Source: Ignavibacteriota bacterium
GTDB taxonomy: Bacteria > Bacteroidota > Ignavibacteria > Ignavibacteriales > Melioribacteraceae
Length of the DNA: 64,000 nucleotides
Direction: 5' to 3'
NCBI GenBank assembly: GCA_002698995.1
Contig: PAAX01000011.1
Coordinates: 95,459 to 159,458 of the forward strand
In this document: piece by piece, positions 54,483-61,412 of the stretch
Layout: every line of letters starts with the position of its first letter
Numbering within the stretch: the stretch's first letter is position 1
Position numbers and translations under genes: made by a program
Notes under the pieces: model-generated
Databases searched by the model: none
Seen by the model: the letters and a program-made list of their open reading frames with translations, nothing else
What the model was told of the DNA's origin: nothing

Positions 54483-55139
54483 ATGAAAAATATTGCAATA
54501 GTTGGTTTAAGCAGTTTCGGGTTTTATTTATGCCGGAAATTAAGTGCAATGAATTACAACATTATGGCAATTGATATTAAGGAAGAATTGGTAAATCAAG
54601 TAAAGCCTTATGTTAGAAAAGCTGTAATTGGTGATGCGAAGGATAAAGCATTTTTGCAGAAATTAGGAATTACAGATTTTGAAACCGTAATTGTTTCTGT
54701 TGGTAATAAAATTGATTCAAGTATATTGATTACTCTTTACTTAAAAGAACTAAAAATAAAAGAGATAATTGCAAAAGCTGTTAATGAAGATCACGCAAAA
54801 ATATTAGATAGAGTTGGAGCTACAAAAATTGTTTTCCCCGAAAGAGATATTGCAATAAGAATGGCTCACACAATTGATAATCCAAATTTTTTAGAGTACA
54901 TACCGGTAGATGAAGATATTTCACTTATAGAAATAGGAGTTCCAAGTAAATGGGTTGGAAAAGCATTAAGTGAATTAAATCTTAGGTCCAAATACGGAAT
55001 TCAAATAGTAATTATAAAAGAATTAATTCCACCACGAGTAACAGTTCCAACCGGAGATTTTATTTTAAAGGATAGTGATATATTAACAGTGATTGGCACA
55101 AACACTCAGATTAAAGAAATTCAGCACAAGTTGGATTAA
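54483..55139 (+). CDS. TrkA/KtrA-type potassium transport regulatory subunit
   Basis: A 218-residue RCK protein. The N-terminal Rossmann loop IAIVGLSSFGFYLCRKL binds NAD(H) or ATP-type ligands, and the C-terminal TrkA_C domain includes IPVDEDISLIEIGVP and DSDILTVIG. It gates the TrkH-type subunit encoded 6 bp upstream. The length matches KtrA (one RCK unit), not the double-length TrkA. Confidence 0.9.
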   Translation: MKNIAIVGLSSFGFYLCRKLSAMNYNIMAIDIKEELVNQVKPYVRKAVIGDAKDKAFLQKLGITDFETVIVSVGNKIDSSILITLYLKELKIKEIIAKAVNEDHAKILDRVGATKIVFPERDIAIRMAHTIDNPNFLEYIPVDEDISLIEIGVPSKWVGKALSELNLRSKYGIQIVIIKELIPPRVTVPTGDFILKDSDILTVIGTNTQIKEIQHKLD

Positions 55140-55144
55140 CTTTA

Positions 55145-55197
55145 TTGAGCCGGCTATCGGAGTCGAACCGACGACCTAATCATTACGAATGATTTGC
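55145..55197. repeat. Left att repeat with orphan tRNA-Thr 3' fragment
   Basis: This 53-bp copy is identical to 61161-61213. Bases 55148-55197 equal the 3' 50 nt of the tRNA. It then diverges from the tRNA 5' half, so it cannot make a tRNA by itself. It represents the chromosomal tRNA end displaced by the insertion. Confidence 0.9.
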
Positions 55198-55224
55198 GAA
55201 GCCTTATTTAACAACAACTTATCT

Positions 55225-55265
55225 AAAATTGCGTAGTGTTTTGAATCGGTTTTACTATGCAATTT
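55225..55265. promoter_or_regulatory. Candidate integrase arm-type sites, left end
   Basis: AAAATTGCGTAGT at 55225-55237 and an inverted near-copy ACTATGCAATTT at 55254-55265 (one mismatch). The direct form occurs again at 61039-61051 near the other end, inside the element. This is the expected placing of arm sites bound by a tyrosine integrase's N-terminal domain. Confidence 0.5.
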
Positions 55266-55298
55266 GTATTTTTTCAGTCTCTTTAAGAACAATAAAAA

Positions 55299-55351
55299 AA
55301 GCCCAATGGACAGGCAAAGGGATTTGGGATTCCCTAAAATCCATTGAGCTT
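55299..55351 (-). terminator. Branched terminator at the end of the element's gene run
   Basis: AAGCCCAATGGA (55299-55310) pairs with TCCATTGAGCTT (55340-55351) with one G-T pair; a small AGGGA / TCCCT hairpin sits in the loop. On the minus strand the stem is followed by TTTTTTATTG. It lies about 63 bp after the stop of the 127-residue gene. A second inverted repeat, AATTTTCCC / GGGAAAATT (55360-55394), lies between them. Confidence 0.7.
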
Positions 55352-55414
55352 TGAAATAAAATTTTCCCAAAAATTTTATGCCTAAGGGAAAATTATATTT
55401 TTTTTATTTATTAA

Positions 55415-55798
55415 TCAAGGTTTGTACCCGTCGATAAAATCTCTGTAAAATCTATTGTTTGGATCAACTTGGTTTTCTCTTGAATATCGTAAATACTTTT
55501 CATAATAATTTTTGTTTGTAGACTGATCCCAAATTTCAAGGTCTTCAACTATTGCAACAACTCGCTTTCTGTAATAAACTACATAAGTATTCAATGCTGT
55601 TTTTATTATTGAATCAAAGTCTATATAGTGTTCGGAGCCTGTACAGCCCTTAAATTCAAAAAAGAAAAGCCTTCCTTTATTTGCCTCTATATAAATTGGA
55701 ACTAAGCTATGCGTTTTATTAGGATAAATAACTGTGAACCCAATTCCTGTAGTTAATAATTTTTGAAGTATTTCTTTATTAAATTGTTCGTCGTTCAT
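55415..55798 (-). CDS. Element protein of unknown function (127 aa)
   Basis: The last gene of the mobile element's minus-strand run. It has a mixed alpha/beta composition, with a strand pair LVPIYIEANKGRLFFFEFKG, a central helix and a basic, aromatic C-terminus (YYEKYLRYSRENQ ... RFYRDFIDGYKP). The FEFKG segment recalls the ExK element of some nucleases, but no full motif can be seen, so no function is assigned. No signal peptide or membrane span. It lies 51 bp after the 87-residue gene. Confidence 0.55.
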   Translation of the reverse strand: MNDEQFNKEILQKLLTTGIGFTVIYPNKTHSLVPIYIEANKGRLFFFEFKGCTGSEHYIDFDSIIKTALNTYVVYYRKRVVAIVEDLEIWDQSTNKNYYEKYLRYSRENQVDPNNRFYRDFIDGYKP

Positions 55799-55849
55799 AA
55801 ATAGCCCTCGAAAGTCTTGACAAATATAATCAATTCTTTTTTGTTGGAA

Positions 55850-56113
55850 TTAATCAAACAATAAATCGAAGTCCTCAATAATAGCTTTTGATGTATAAGC
55901 CTGAAATAACTTTTCCGATTTTGGCGAAGGTGCAATTAATAAGCCGGTTCCTTTATTGGTCTTCTTTTCGGGATCAATCAAAAGTCTAACATATAAACCA
56001 ACTTTTTTAAGCGATTCGATTGCTGCTTCGATTTCTAAAATATCCTTTTCCTTAACTGGTAAAAGTTTTTGTAAATCTTCGTTAAGTAAAATATTGCCGG
56101 TTTGATTCCCCAT
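55850..56113 (-). CDS. Element protein of unknown function (87 aa)
   Basis: A small, acidic, mostly helical protein starting GNQTGNILLNEDLQKLLPVKEKD, with a basic middle part (DPEKKTNKGTGLL) and an acidic ending DFDLLFD. No known domain is recognised. An adjacent AAAGGTGCAAC ribosome-like site is present upstream. It is followed by the 127-residue gene. Confidence 0.5.
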   Translation of the reverse strand: MGNQTGNILLNEDLQKLLPVKEKDILEIEAAIESLKKVGLYVRLLIDPEKKTNKGTGLLIAPSPKSEKLFQAYTSKAIIEDFDLLFD

Positions 56114-56269
56114 TGTTGCACCTTTATTAAATTTTATATCTGTTTACTTCATTTGTGAACTTATAAAATTTATTGCCAAACTTAAAATCATTAAGCCTGC
56201 CTTATTATTTCTTTGTCTTATTTTTACTTCATAATGCTGCAAAACTGCCTCATATTGAACTATTTTTTT

Positions 56270-56554
56270 TCAAGTATCAAATTTCTTAAAGAAATCTTTT
56301 TCCACTTTTACATTTCTTTCCAGGACTATATGAAATATTTTTTCAACTGCTTTAGAGCCTACATTATATTTATTCGCTAATTTCTCGAATGCTTCCGAAA
56401 CTCCAAACGCTTCCTGCAGTATCAAAAAATCAAAATACATATCAAGGTTTCGGCTTACTTCCGGTTTTGTGATCCCTGATTTTACATTCAACTCATAATA
56501 GCCTTTGAGTTGTTTGTAAAAATGATAGAATATTCTTAGTTGATATTTGGTCAT
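56270..56554 (-). CDS. Element helical protein of unknown function (94 aa)
   Basis: A 94-residue helical protein rich in Phe, Tyr and Lys. The segment AFEKLANKYNVGSKAVEKIFHIVLERN resembles a helix-turn-helix, so DNA binding is possible. Its start overlaps the stop of the coiled-coil gene by 4 bp (ATGA), which implies coupled translation and perhaps a joint complex. A 156-bp gap without visible genes separates it from the next element gene. Confidence 0.55.
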   Translation of the reverse strand: MTKYQLRIFYHFYKQLKGYYELNVKSGITKPEVSRNLDMYFDFLILQEAFGVSEAFEKLANKYNVGSKAVEKIFHIVLERNVKVEKDFFKKFDT

Positions 56555-57210
56555 AAATCTAATTTTAATTCATTGGTATAATTTGGGAGCTCTTCAAAAT
56601 AAAATTCTCCAGTTTCTAACCTATTTGCAAGATAAGACAACGTATTTTCATTGTTTTGGTCTTCCCGTTCCTTTAGCATAAAATTTAATACTGATAAGGC
56701 TTTAGGAACTCTTTTAATGGTTAATCTTGCATTTAAAGACAGTTCCGCCCCTTTGTGCTTAAATAACAATGTATTAATCTGGTTTAATTTTTTAATTTTC
56801 TCAAATAGGTTAATTTGTTTGCTGCTTAACTCAATTCTTAATTGTTCGGCTTCGATTTCTAAATTAGAATAATATTCTTTTTCAGCATCTTGAATTGCAA
56901 TCTTTTCTTTTGCTCTTAAAATTTCCAGTGCTTTCCGGTGTGATTTCATATCGAAGACTTTTCCGGTTTCGATTATTTTCTCGGTAACTTTTTTTGATTC
57001 CTTTAAAAGAAATTCTAAATCCTTTTCGCTTTTGTTTCCGATTAATATTTCGACTTTTGTGTGATCGATCTTTGGTTCAATTTCATTGAGTTCATTTTCC
57101 AACTTGGAAACTTTTTCCTCATTTATTGAAATTGATTTTTCCAACTCTGCAATTTTTGTTTGTATGATTGCAAGTTCCTGTTTTTTAGTGCTGCTAAATT
57201 CCGGTTTCAT
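56551..57210 (-). CDS. Element coiled-coil protein (219 aa)
   Basis: Residues 8-60 and about 85-150 are long charged heptad-like helices (LAIIQTKIAELEKSISINEE and similar), so the protein is largely coiled coil. The C-terminal 60 residues look globular. No known domain is recognised. It is translationally coupled to the 94-residue protein and lies 143 bp after the replication gene. A structural or scaffold role in the element's own replication or packaging is only a guess. Confidence 0.6.
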   Translation of the reverse strand: MKPEFSSTKKQELAIIQTKIAELEKSISINEEKVSKLENELNEIEPKIDHTKVEILIGNKSEKDLEFLLKESKKVTEKIIETGKVFDMKSHRKALEILRAKEKIAIQDAEKEYYSNLEIEAEQLRIELSSKQINLFEKIKKLNQINTLLFKHKGAELSLNARLTIKRVPKALSVLNFMLKEREDQNNENTLSYLANRLETGEFYFEELPNYTNELKLDL

Positions 57211-57353
57211 TTTTACCTCAATTTTAGTTTTATGATATTTTTCAATTTCTCTTTTAAAGGCGTTTTAAGCCCGTTTCTTTTTTTACCCAATACTTTAGAC
57301 CTATTTTCAAAAATCTTTTTAAATCGGCTTGGTTCCTGCAGCCAAATTTAATT

Positions 57354-58154
57354 TTAGACTTTCGCCGGTGGTGTAAATTCCCCTTTTACAATTTTATCGA
57401 AAAATCCACCTGGTTCCGGTTTAAATTTTGGCGTGTCGTCGTCTTCTGTTTCTTTAACTGATTTTTTTATGCTGCTATTCTTTAAAGGAAATAAGCCCTG
57501 CCAACTATTCATAATTGATTTTTCAATTATTAATTCCGGTTCGCTTTGTAGTGCTAAAAATTTTAGCTGCTTTTTAGCTGTGGTTTCTTTAATAGGTTTC
57601 TTTAATTCTTTTCTGTAGTTAATCCATTCTTTCCATAATGATAAAAAAGAATCTGTCTTTAGTTCGCTTGGAACAAGTTCTAAAAAGAAACTTCCCTCTT
57701 TATTTATTCTTTCTTTATATCTTTCTTTATTTGTAACCGTTTTGGTTACGGTTTCCGTAACTGTTTTGGTTACACTTCCGTAACTGTTTTGGTTACGGTT
57801 TTTATTTGAGGTGTAACCGTTTTGGTTACGGTTTTTTTCTGAATTCCACTCGCTATAATTCTTATTAAATTTGATTTTTCTACTTTGAGAATGATTTTCC
57901 GGTTCGTTAAATGAAATAACATTTTTATGCTGCAGGTCTGTTAATGTCTTATTTATATGTTGGAAATTTATTCCAGTGTAAGTGGATAAATACCTAATTG
58001 ATAATTCAGCCTCTTTTCGATTAAATCCATATGTAAACCGGACAACTGCAAAAATGATTTTTAATTCTCTTTTTGAGAAATCTGTTTTAATAATTTCCTC
58101 TAAAATCTCGTTTGCAATCTTTGTAAATCCGTTTTCGGTCTGTGGACTTGCCAT
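57354..58154 (-). CDS. Phage O-like replication protein with internal origin repeats
   Basis: A 266-residue protein. The first 95 residues match the N-terminal winged helix of phage replication protein O (ENGFTKIANEILEEI, LKIIFAVVRFTYGFNRKEAE, LSIRYLSTYTGI). Residues about 110-145 are a low-complexity NRNQNGYTSNKNRNQNSYG / TKTVTETVTKT stretch encoded by four DNA iterons. The C-terminal part is unlike lambda O. In lambda, O binds iterons inside its own gene to open the origin and recruits a helicase loader; no loader gene is recognised here. Confidence 0.75.
   Translation of the reverse strand: MASPQTENGFTKIANEILEEIIKTDFSKRELKIIFAVVRFTYGFNRKEAELSIRYLSTYTGINFQHINKTLTDLQHKNVISFNEPENHSQSRKIKFNKNYSEWNSEKNRNQNGYTSNKNRNQNSYGSVTKTVTETVTKTVTNKERYKERINKEGSFFLELVPSELKTDSFLSLWKEWINYRKELKKPIKETTAKKQLKFLALQSEPELIIEKSIMNSWQGLFPLKNSSIKKSVKETEDDDTPKFKPEPGGFFDKIVKGEFTPPAKV
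57733..57829. repeat. Four 17-bp iterons inside the O-like gene (predicted replication origin)
   Basis: GTAACYGTTTTGGTTAC occurs at 57733-57749, 57757-57773, 57780-57796 and 57813-57829. The first and last copies are perfect palindromes with 6-bp arms (GTAACC / GGTTAC) around GTTTT; the middle two have one change. Start-to-start spacings are 24, 23 and 33 bp. This is the layout of a lambda-type origin within its initiator gene. Confidence 0.75.
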
Positions 58155-58205
58155 TTTATAGCCTCTTAATAATTATTTTATGTCGTTTTGAGGCTTCGCC
58201 AAAAT

Positions 58206-58559
58206 TCAAAGGATAAAAATATTTGGGATCTCATTGGAACCGGTCTTTTCATTTTTGTTAAGTTCGGTATAAAGATTTATTGATTCTTCGTCGGCTGCTT
58301 TTGCAATCTCAATCAAGGCTTTATAAAGTTCTTTAATCGATTCCATTGCGTTATCTGATAAAACATTAATATGTTTTACTATGTCGCTATTGGTTTCTGT
58401 CTCTAATTCGTTAAGCTGCTTTTTTAATTGTTCCAGTTGTTTGATAAAATTGATTGTAGCATTATTAAAGTCGTCTGATTTTCCTTTCTCGAAGCGCCGA
58501 TCTTCGCCCGGTTGAACTTTTTCCCCGTTCCTTTCAAGTCTGATTTTTGTTTCTTCCAT
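58206..58559 (-). CDS. Element coiled-coil protein (117 aa)
   Basis: A 117-residue charged protein with a basic N-terminus and a helical centre (FIKQLEQLKKQLNELETETN). An AAGGA ribosome site lies 9 bp before the ATG. It overlaps the C-terminal third of the 110-residue gene in another frame by 136 bp. No known domain. It lies 51 bp before the O-like gene and is probably co-transcribed with it. Confidence 0.55.
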   Translation of the reverse strand: MEETKIRLERNGEKVQPGEDRRFEKGKSDDFNNATINFIKQLEQLKKQLNELETETNSDIVKHINVLSDNAMESIKELYKALIEIAKAADEESINLYTELNKNEKTGSNEIPNIFIL

Positions 58560-58756
58560 TGGTCTTGTTCCTTATTTTTTTTAATTAATTCAAGTATTTT
58601 TATAAATAAAATAAATCTTTCCTGCTCTAAGTCCTGCAGCCTCTCAATACAATATTCGATTGAAATCTCATTGTCTTTGTTTAAGAGTTCGTTAAAAATA
58701 AGTTCTCTTATTTTGTATAACTCATTCGCCTTATTTATTAATTTGTCTATTCGCAT
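58424..58756 (-). CDS. Small element protein starting at a terminator (110 aa)
   Basis: A 110-residue protein with a helical N-terminal 60 residues (LINKANELYKIRELIFNELL) and a poorly structured C-terminus that overlaps the next gene. There is no ribosome site: the ATG follows directly after the T tract of the hairpin at 58767-58819. If it is real, its expression depends on read-through of that hairpin. The long overlap leaves it possible that only the first half is meaningful. Confidence 0.45.
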   Translation of the reverse strand: MRIDKLINKANELYKIRELIFNELLNKDNEISIEYCIERLQDLEQERFILFIKILELIKKNKEQDQWKKQKSDLKGTGKKFNRAKIGASRKENQTTLIMLQSILSNNWNN

Positions 58757-58766
58757 AAATAAAAAA

Positions 58767-58862
58767 AGCCGTCACACTTTTGACTTAAACGAGGCAGCGT
58801 TTTTGTCAGTATGACGGCTATAAGTGAACCACTATTCAAAAAAAATTCTTTCTGCCTCGTTT
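58767..58862 (-). promoter_or_regulatory. Terminator hairpin with loop-to-upstream complementarity (possible attenuator or pseudoknot)
   Basis: On the minus strand, AGCCGTCA and TGACGGCT (arms at 58812-58819 and 58767-58774) close a hairpin extended by GTCA / TGAC pairing and followed by seven T. Its loop contains CTGCCTCGTTT (58787-58797). An exact complement, AAACGAGGCAG (58852-58862), lies upstream in the same transcript. The four arms interleave, so RNA could form a pseudoknot. The unit lies between the 242-residue gene and the 110-residue gene. Confidence 0.6.
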
Positions 58863-58895
58863 GAAAAAAACTTTAGCAGAAATTAAAATATTATA

Positions 58896-59624
58896 TCATT
58901 GGAACGAAAGGACACTTTGTCCTTTCCTTTGTCCCTTTTTGTCCTTTTCTTCTTTTTTTCTCTTTACATTTTTTTGTTTTACTCTCTCTCGATAAATTCC
59001 TTTTCTTATCGTTTCCCCTTCTATTCCTAAATCATTTTCCATTTTTATAATAAGTTCTGCTTCTGTTTTTATATCCGGATTCTTCGCTTTATACTCTTCA
59101 AGAATTGTCAAATATTGTTCTTGTTTGGAATTAATTCCTTTGACTAATTTTTTAGATTGTTCCTTTGTAAATAGATTCTTAAAAAGTCTTGTCACTTTCT
59201 CACTTCTTAGATTTTCCAATGCTGTTTTTAAGTCTATTATCAATTCTAAATCCTTTTGTATAGATTTTTTATCAATGTTAAAGTGATCTTTAAGAAAATC
59301 TTCATTGATAAAAGTTTTGTCCGGTGCTTCGGCTTTAATTGGTTCTTTATGTCGCTTAGTATTTAATGAATTTGGATAAAAGAACTTTTCATAATTTGCC
59401 GGTATGCTGCTAAAAAATTGCCGGTCTTTAAAAACAAGTTCCTTTTCTTCAATACCTGAAATAGTATCGATAATTATAATTTTATTTTTGTCCGGGTAAT
59501 AATGTAAGTCAAGGATATTAATTTCATAAGGTGCGGGAAAATCCCAAAAAGATTTTTCGATTAATTCGCTTAAATCTTTTTCCATATTTACTAAATCTGA
59601 ATAAGTGAAATTTTTTAAGTCCAT
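58896..59624 (-). CDS. Element protein of unknown function (242 aa)
   Basis: A protein with a mixed N-terminal domain (residues 1-100, LSELIEKSFWDFPAPYEINI then strands), a helical middle and a C-terminal helix-turn-helix-like part (TEAELIIKMENDLGIEGETIRKGIYRERVKQ) with a very basic tail. It could bind DNA as a regulator or partition-type factor, but I do not recognise it. Its last codons overlap a perfect 8-bp inverted repeat AAAGGACA / TGTCCTTT at 58907-58925. Confidence 0.55.
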   Translation of the reverse strand: MDLKNFTYSDLVNMEKDLSELIEKSFWDFPAPYEINILDLHYYPDKNKIIIIDTISGIEEKELVFKDRQFFSSIPANYEKFFYPNSLNTKRHKEPIKAEAPDKTFINEDFLKDHFNIDKKSIQKDLELIIDLKTALENLRSEKVTRLFKNLFTKEQSKKLVKGINSKQEQYLTILEEYKAKNPDIKTEAELIIKMENDLGIEGETIRKGIYRERVKQKNVKRKKEEKDKKGQRKGQSVLSFQ

Positions 59625-59654
59625 ACCTGCCTCTATGGTTTTTAATTATGTACT

Positions 59655-59894
59655 TTAATTTAGGTTAAAAAATTCTTTTAGTAGGTGTTCTTTTTTTACT
59701 GTCCACTTTGGTTTAAAATAATAATTATTTGTAAACTCATAAATAAGAAACCGATCTTTCCCAGCTTGTGAATTTTCTTCAAATAAAAACTTTCCGTTCT
59801 CTAATTCACAAACAAAACTATTTTCATTAATCAAAGTAACAGTTTCAAAATATGGAGTTAATTTTTCAACTATTTTTTGGATTTCGTTTTTCAT
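59655..59894 (-). CDS. Small element protein (79 aa)
   Basis: A 79-residue protein with a helix followed by beta strands (VTLINENSFVCELENGKFLFEENS, RFLIYEF) and a basic end. AAGGGA lies 9 bp before the ATG. It is 30 bp before the 242-residue gene and about 100 bp after the integrase. No known family. An excisionase-like role is possible from size and place but has no motif support. Confidence 0.5.
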   Translation of the reverse strand: MKNEIQKIVEKLTPYFETVTLINENSFVCELENGKFLFEENSQAGKDRFLIYEFTNNYYFKPKWTVKKEHLLKEFFNLN

Positions 59895-59996
59895 TGTCGT
59901 TTCCCTTTGGATTTGTTTTTCTTTTGTTTTTTAATATGATTGTTTTTTTACCATTGATAAGGCAATAGATAAAATATTTTGTTTCTTTTAAGATTT

Positions 59997-60992
59997 TCAT
60001 AAGCTATTTACCGCCTTTATTAAATCTTCGGTTCTAAGGTGTGCATAAATTTGAGTAGTTTTTATGTCTGAATGTCCCAATAATTTAGAGACTTTTTGAA
60101 TCGGTACGTCTTTTTGGACTAACCAACTGGCGAAGGTATGCCGCAAAGAATGAAATTTATATTTCTTGTTTAGTTTGGAACTGATTATAAATTTTTTAAA
60201 TCTTTTACTTACATAATCCAGCTTTAGTTTTTCTCCATTAAGAGTAAAAACAAACTGTGAATTTTTGTCTTTTCGTTTTAATACTGCAAAGGCTTTTTTA
60301 TTTAATGGAATTGCCCGGACTTTTTTGGTCTTTGTAATGCTGCTTTGATTATCAAGTAAAATTAGTTTGTGTTCAATAAGTATTTGGTTCCATTGTAAAT
60401 TAATAATTTCGCTTGCTCTTAGTCCGGTGTATGTCGCAAATATTACTAAGTCCAAATAATGAAAATGTTTTTTCAAATAGATTTCTTTACATAACTTTTT
60501 GAAATCTTGTTTGGATAAAAATAAAGGTTGCCTTTCCGGTATCTTGAAATTTTCAAATTTTTGCAATGGATTTAATTTTATATTCCCGCAATCATTTGCA
60601 AATTGAAACGCTTTCCGTAGATGCGCTAAGTATTTTTGAGCTGTGTAAGTAGAAACTTTTGTTTTGTTATATAAATAATTCCTTATGGAGTTTGAATCTA
60701 TTTCATCTAAAAAGATATTCCCAAAATATTCGACTAAGTCATTGAATAAATATTTTAAGTAGTTGTAAGTATTTATTGAGTGAAATTTTTCAGAATGTTT
60801 TAGATAGTCAATTCTGAATTGAGTAAGTCTAATTCTATTTTGTATTTTTTCTTCATACTCGATTTTAAAAGAATTAAGAAATTTTATCGCATCTGTTTTA
60901 TTTCTACACTTAGTAGATTTTGAACTTAAAGACCCGTTCTTATTCTCAAAGTATAAATAATAAACTCCATTTGAACGCTTTGAAAGGTACAT
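59997..60992 (-). CDS. Tyrosine recombinase integrase
   Basis: A 331-residue phage-type integrase. An N-terminal arm-binding region (GVYYLYFENKNGSLSSKSTK) is followed by a SAM-like domain and the catalytic domain with Arg in YTGLRASEI, HxxR in HSLRHTFASW, and LLGHSDIKTTQIYAHL holding the nucleophilic Tyr. It should recombine the 53-bp att sites at the tRNA. The ATG at 60992 is chosen because AAGGA precedes it; an upstream start would add 30 residues including the arm-site sequence. Confidence 0.92.
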   Translation of the reverse strand: MYLSKRSNGVYYLYFENKNGSLSSKSTKCRNKTDAIKFLNSFKIEYEEKIQNRIRLTQFRIDYLKHSEKFHSINTYNYLKYLFNDLVEYFGNIFLDEIDSNSIRNYLYNKTKVSTYTAQKYLAHLRKAFQFANDCGNIKLNPLQKFENFKIPERQPLFLSKQDFKKLCKEIYLKKHFHYLDLVIFATYTGLRASEIINLQWNQILIEHKLILLDNQSSITKTKKVRAIPLNKKAFAVLKRKDKNSQFVFTLNGEKLKLDYVSKRFKKFIISSKLNKKYKFHSLRHTFASWLVQKDVPIQKVSKLLGHSDIKTTQIYAHLRTEDLIKAVNSL

Positions 60993-61038
60993 TAAAGAAT
61001 CCTTTCCGGTTCTTCTAAGAGACACTTTTTTAAGACAA

Positions 61039-61051
61039 AAAATTGCGTAGT
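61039..61051. promoter_or_regulatory. Candidate integrase arm-type site, right end
   Basis: AAAATTGCGTAGT, identical to 55225-55237 at the left end. It lies between the integrase start and the tRNA, about 110 bp inside the right att repeat. Confidence 0.5.
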
Positions 61052-61160
61052 AAATTGACAGGAAATTGCTAAAAAATTCCAATTTAACAGGCGAATTTTA
61101 GATAAGAATTAAATCTTTTTATTTTATAGAATGCTGTTTTTAGGCTATAATCGAACTTTT

Positions 61161-61213
61161 TTGAGCCGGCTATCGGAGTCGAACCGACGACCTAATCATT
61201 ACGAATGATTTGC
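61161..61213. repeat. Right att repeat
   Basis: The 53-bp copy that forms the 3' part of the intact tRNA-Thr and is identical to 55145-55197. It includes the anticodon stem-loop and the T arm. Confidence 0.9.
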
Positions 61214-61236
61214 TCTACCAACTGAGCTAAGCCGGC
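61164..61236 (-). tRNA. tRNA-Thr (anticodon CGT)
   Basis: A 73-nt cloverleaf. The acceptor stem is GCCGGCT / AGCCGGC, the D arm holds GCTC / GAGC, the anticodon stem is AATCA / TGATT around loop TTCGTAA (anticodon CGT), and the T arm is GTCGG TTCGACT CCGAT. The discriminator is T and CCA is not encoded. It reads ACG. It is the insertion target of the integrative element, which keeps the tRNA intact. Confidence 0.95.
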
Positions 61237-61306
61237 AAATGGTAAGCATATATAAAAAATGGACAATCACTTTTCTGCAGTTGCCCATTTTATCAATTTC
61301 AAAAGA

Positions 61307-61402
61307 CTATCTTAATTTCTTTTTATGACGATTTTTTCTTAGTCTTTTTTTCCTTTTGTGTGTCGCCATTTTATGACGTTTTCTTTTTCTTCCGCAAGGC
61401 AT
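61307..61402 (-). CDS. AURKAIP1/COX24-like ribosomal mini-protein (31 aa)
   Basis: A 31-residue, extremely basic protein, MPCGRKRKRHKMATHKRKKR followed by LRKNRHKKKLR. It matches the very short AURKAIP1/COX24-domain proteins annotated in Bacteroidota-type genomes, usually starting MPSGKKRKRHK; here Cys replaces Ser at position 3. AGGAG lies 8 bp before the ATG. Such proteins are thought to be small-subunit ribosomal components. It is followed on the same strand by the tRNA. Confidence 0.85.
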   Translation of the reverse strand: MPCGRKRKRHKMATHKRKKRLRKNRHKKKLR

Positions 61403-61412
61403 ATTACTTCTC

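Larger units (their letters stand above)
55145..61213. mobile_element. Integrative element of about 6.0 kb in tRNA-Thr(CGT)
   Basis: A 53-bp direct repeat marks both ends (55145-55197 and 61161-61213). The right copy is the 3' part of an intact tRNA-Thr, the left copy is an orphan 3' fragment, as expected after site-specific insertion into a tRNA gene. A tyrosine integrase lies next to the intact tRNA. All ten genes read on the minus strand. They include an O-like replication protein with internal iterons and several small proteins I do not recognise. There are no capsid, portal, terminase, conjugation or transposase genes, so it resembles a phage satellite or a plasmid-like integrated replicon. 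Confidence 0.88.

Noticed and set aside
55176..55370. 64-codon minus-strand frame at the left end of the element
   Set aside because: It runs through the branched terminator and into the att repeat; no protein features, and these DNA elements explain the sequence.
57211..57353. 42-codon basic open frame after the O-like gene (minus strand)
   Set aside because: It has no ATG and no ribosome site; only a CTG or TTG could start it, so it is not supported.
57733..57829. CRISPR-like array
   Set aside because: The four units are short palindromes with spacers of 6 to 16 bp inside a coding frame and no cas genes; they fit origin iterons.
58540..58600. Programmed -1 frameshift joining the 110- and 117-residue genes
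   Set aside because: A slippery A run exists, but a TAA follows in the -1 frame before the second ATG, so no fusion protein would form.
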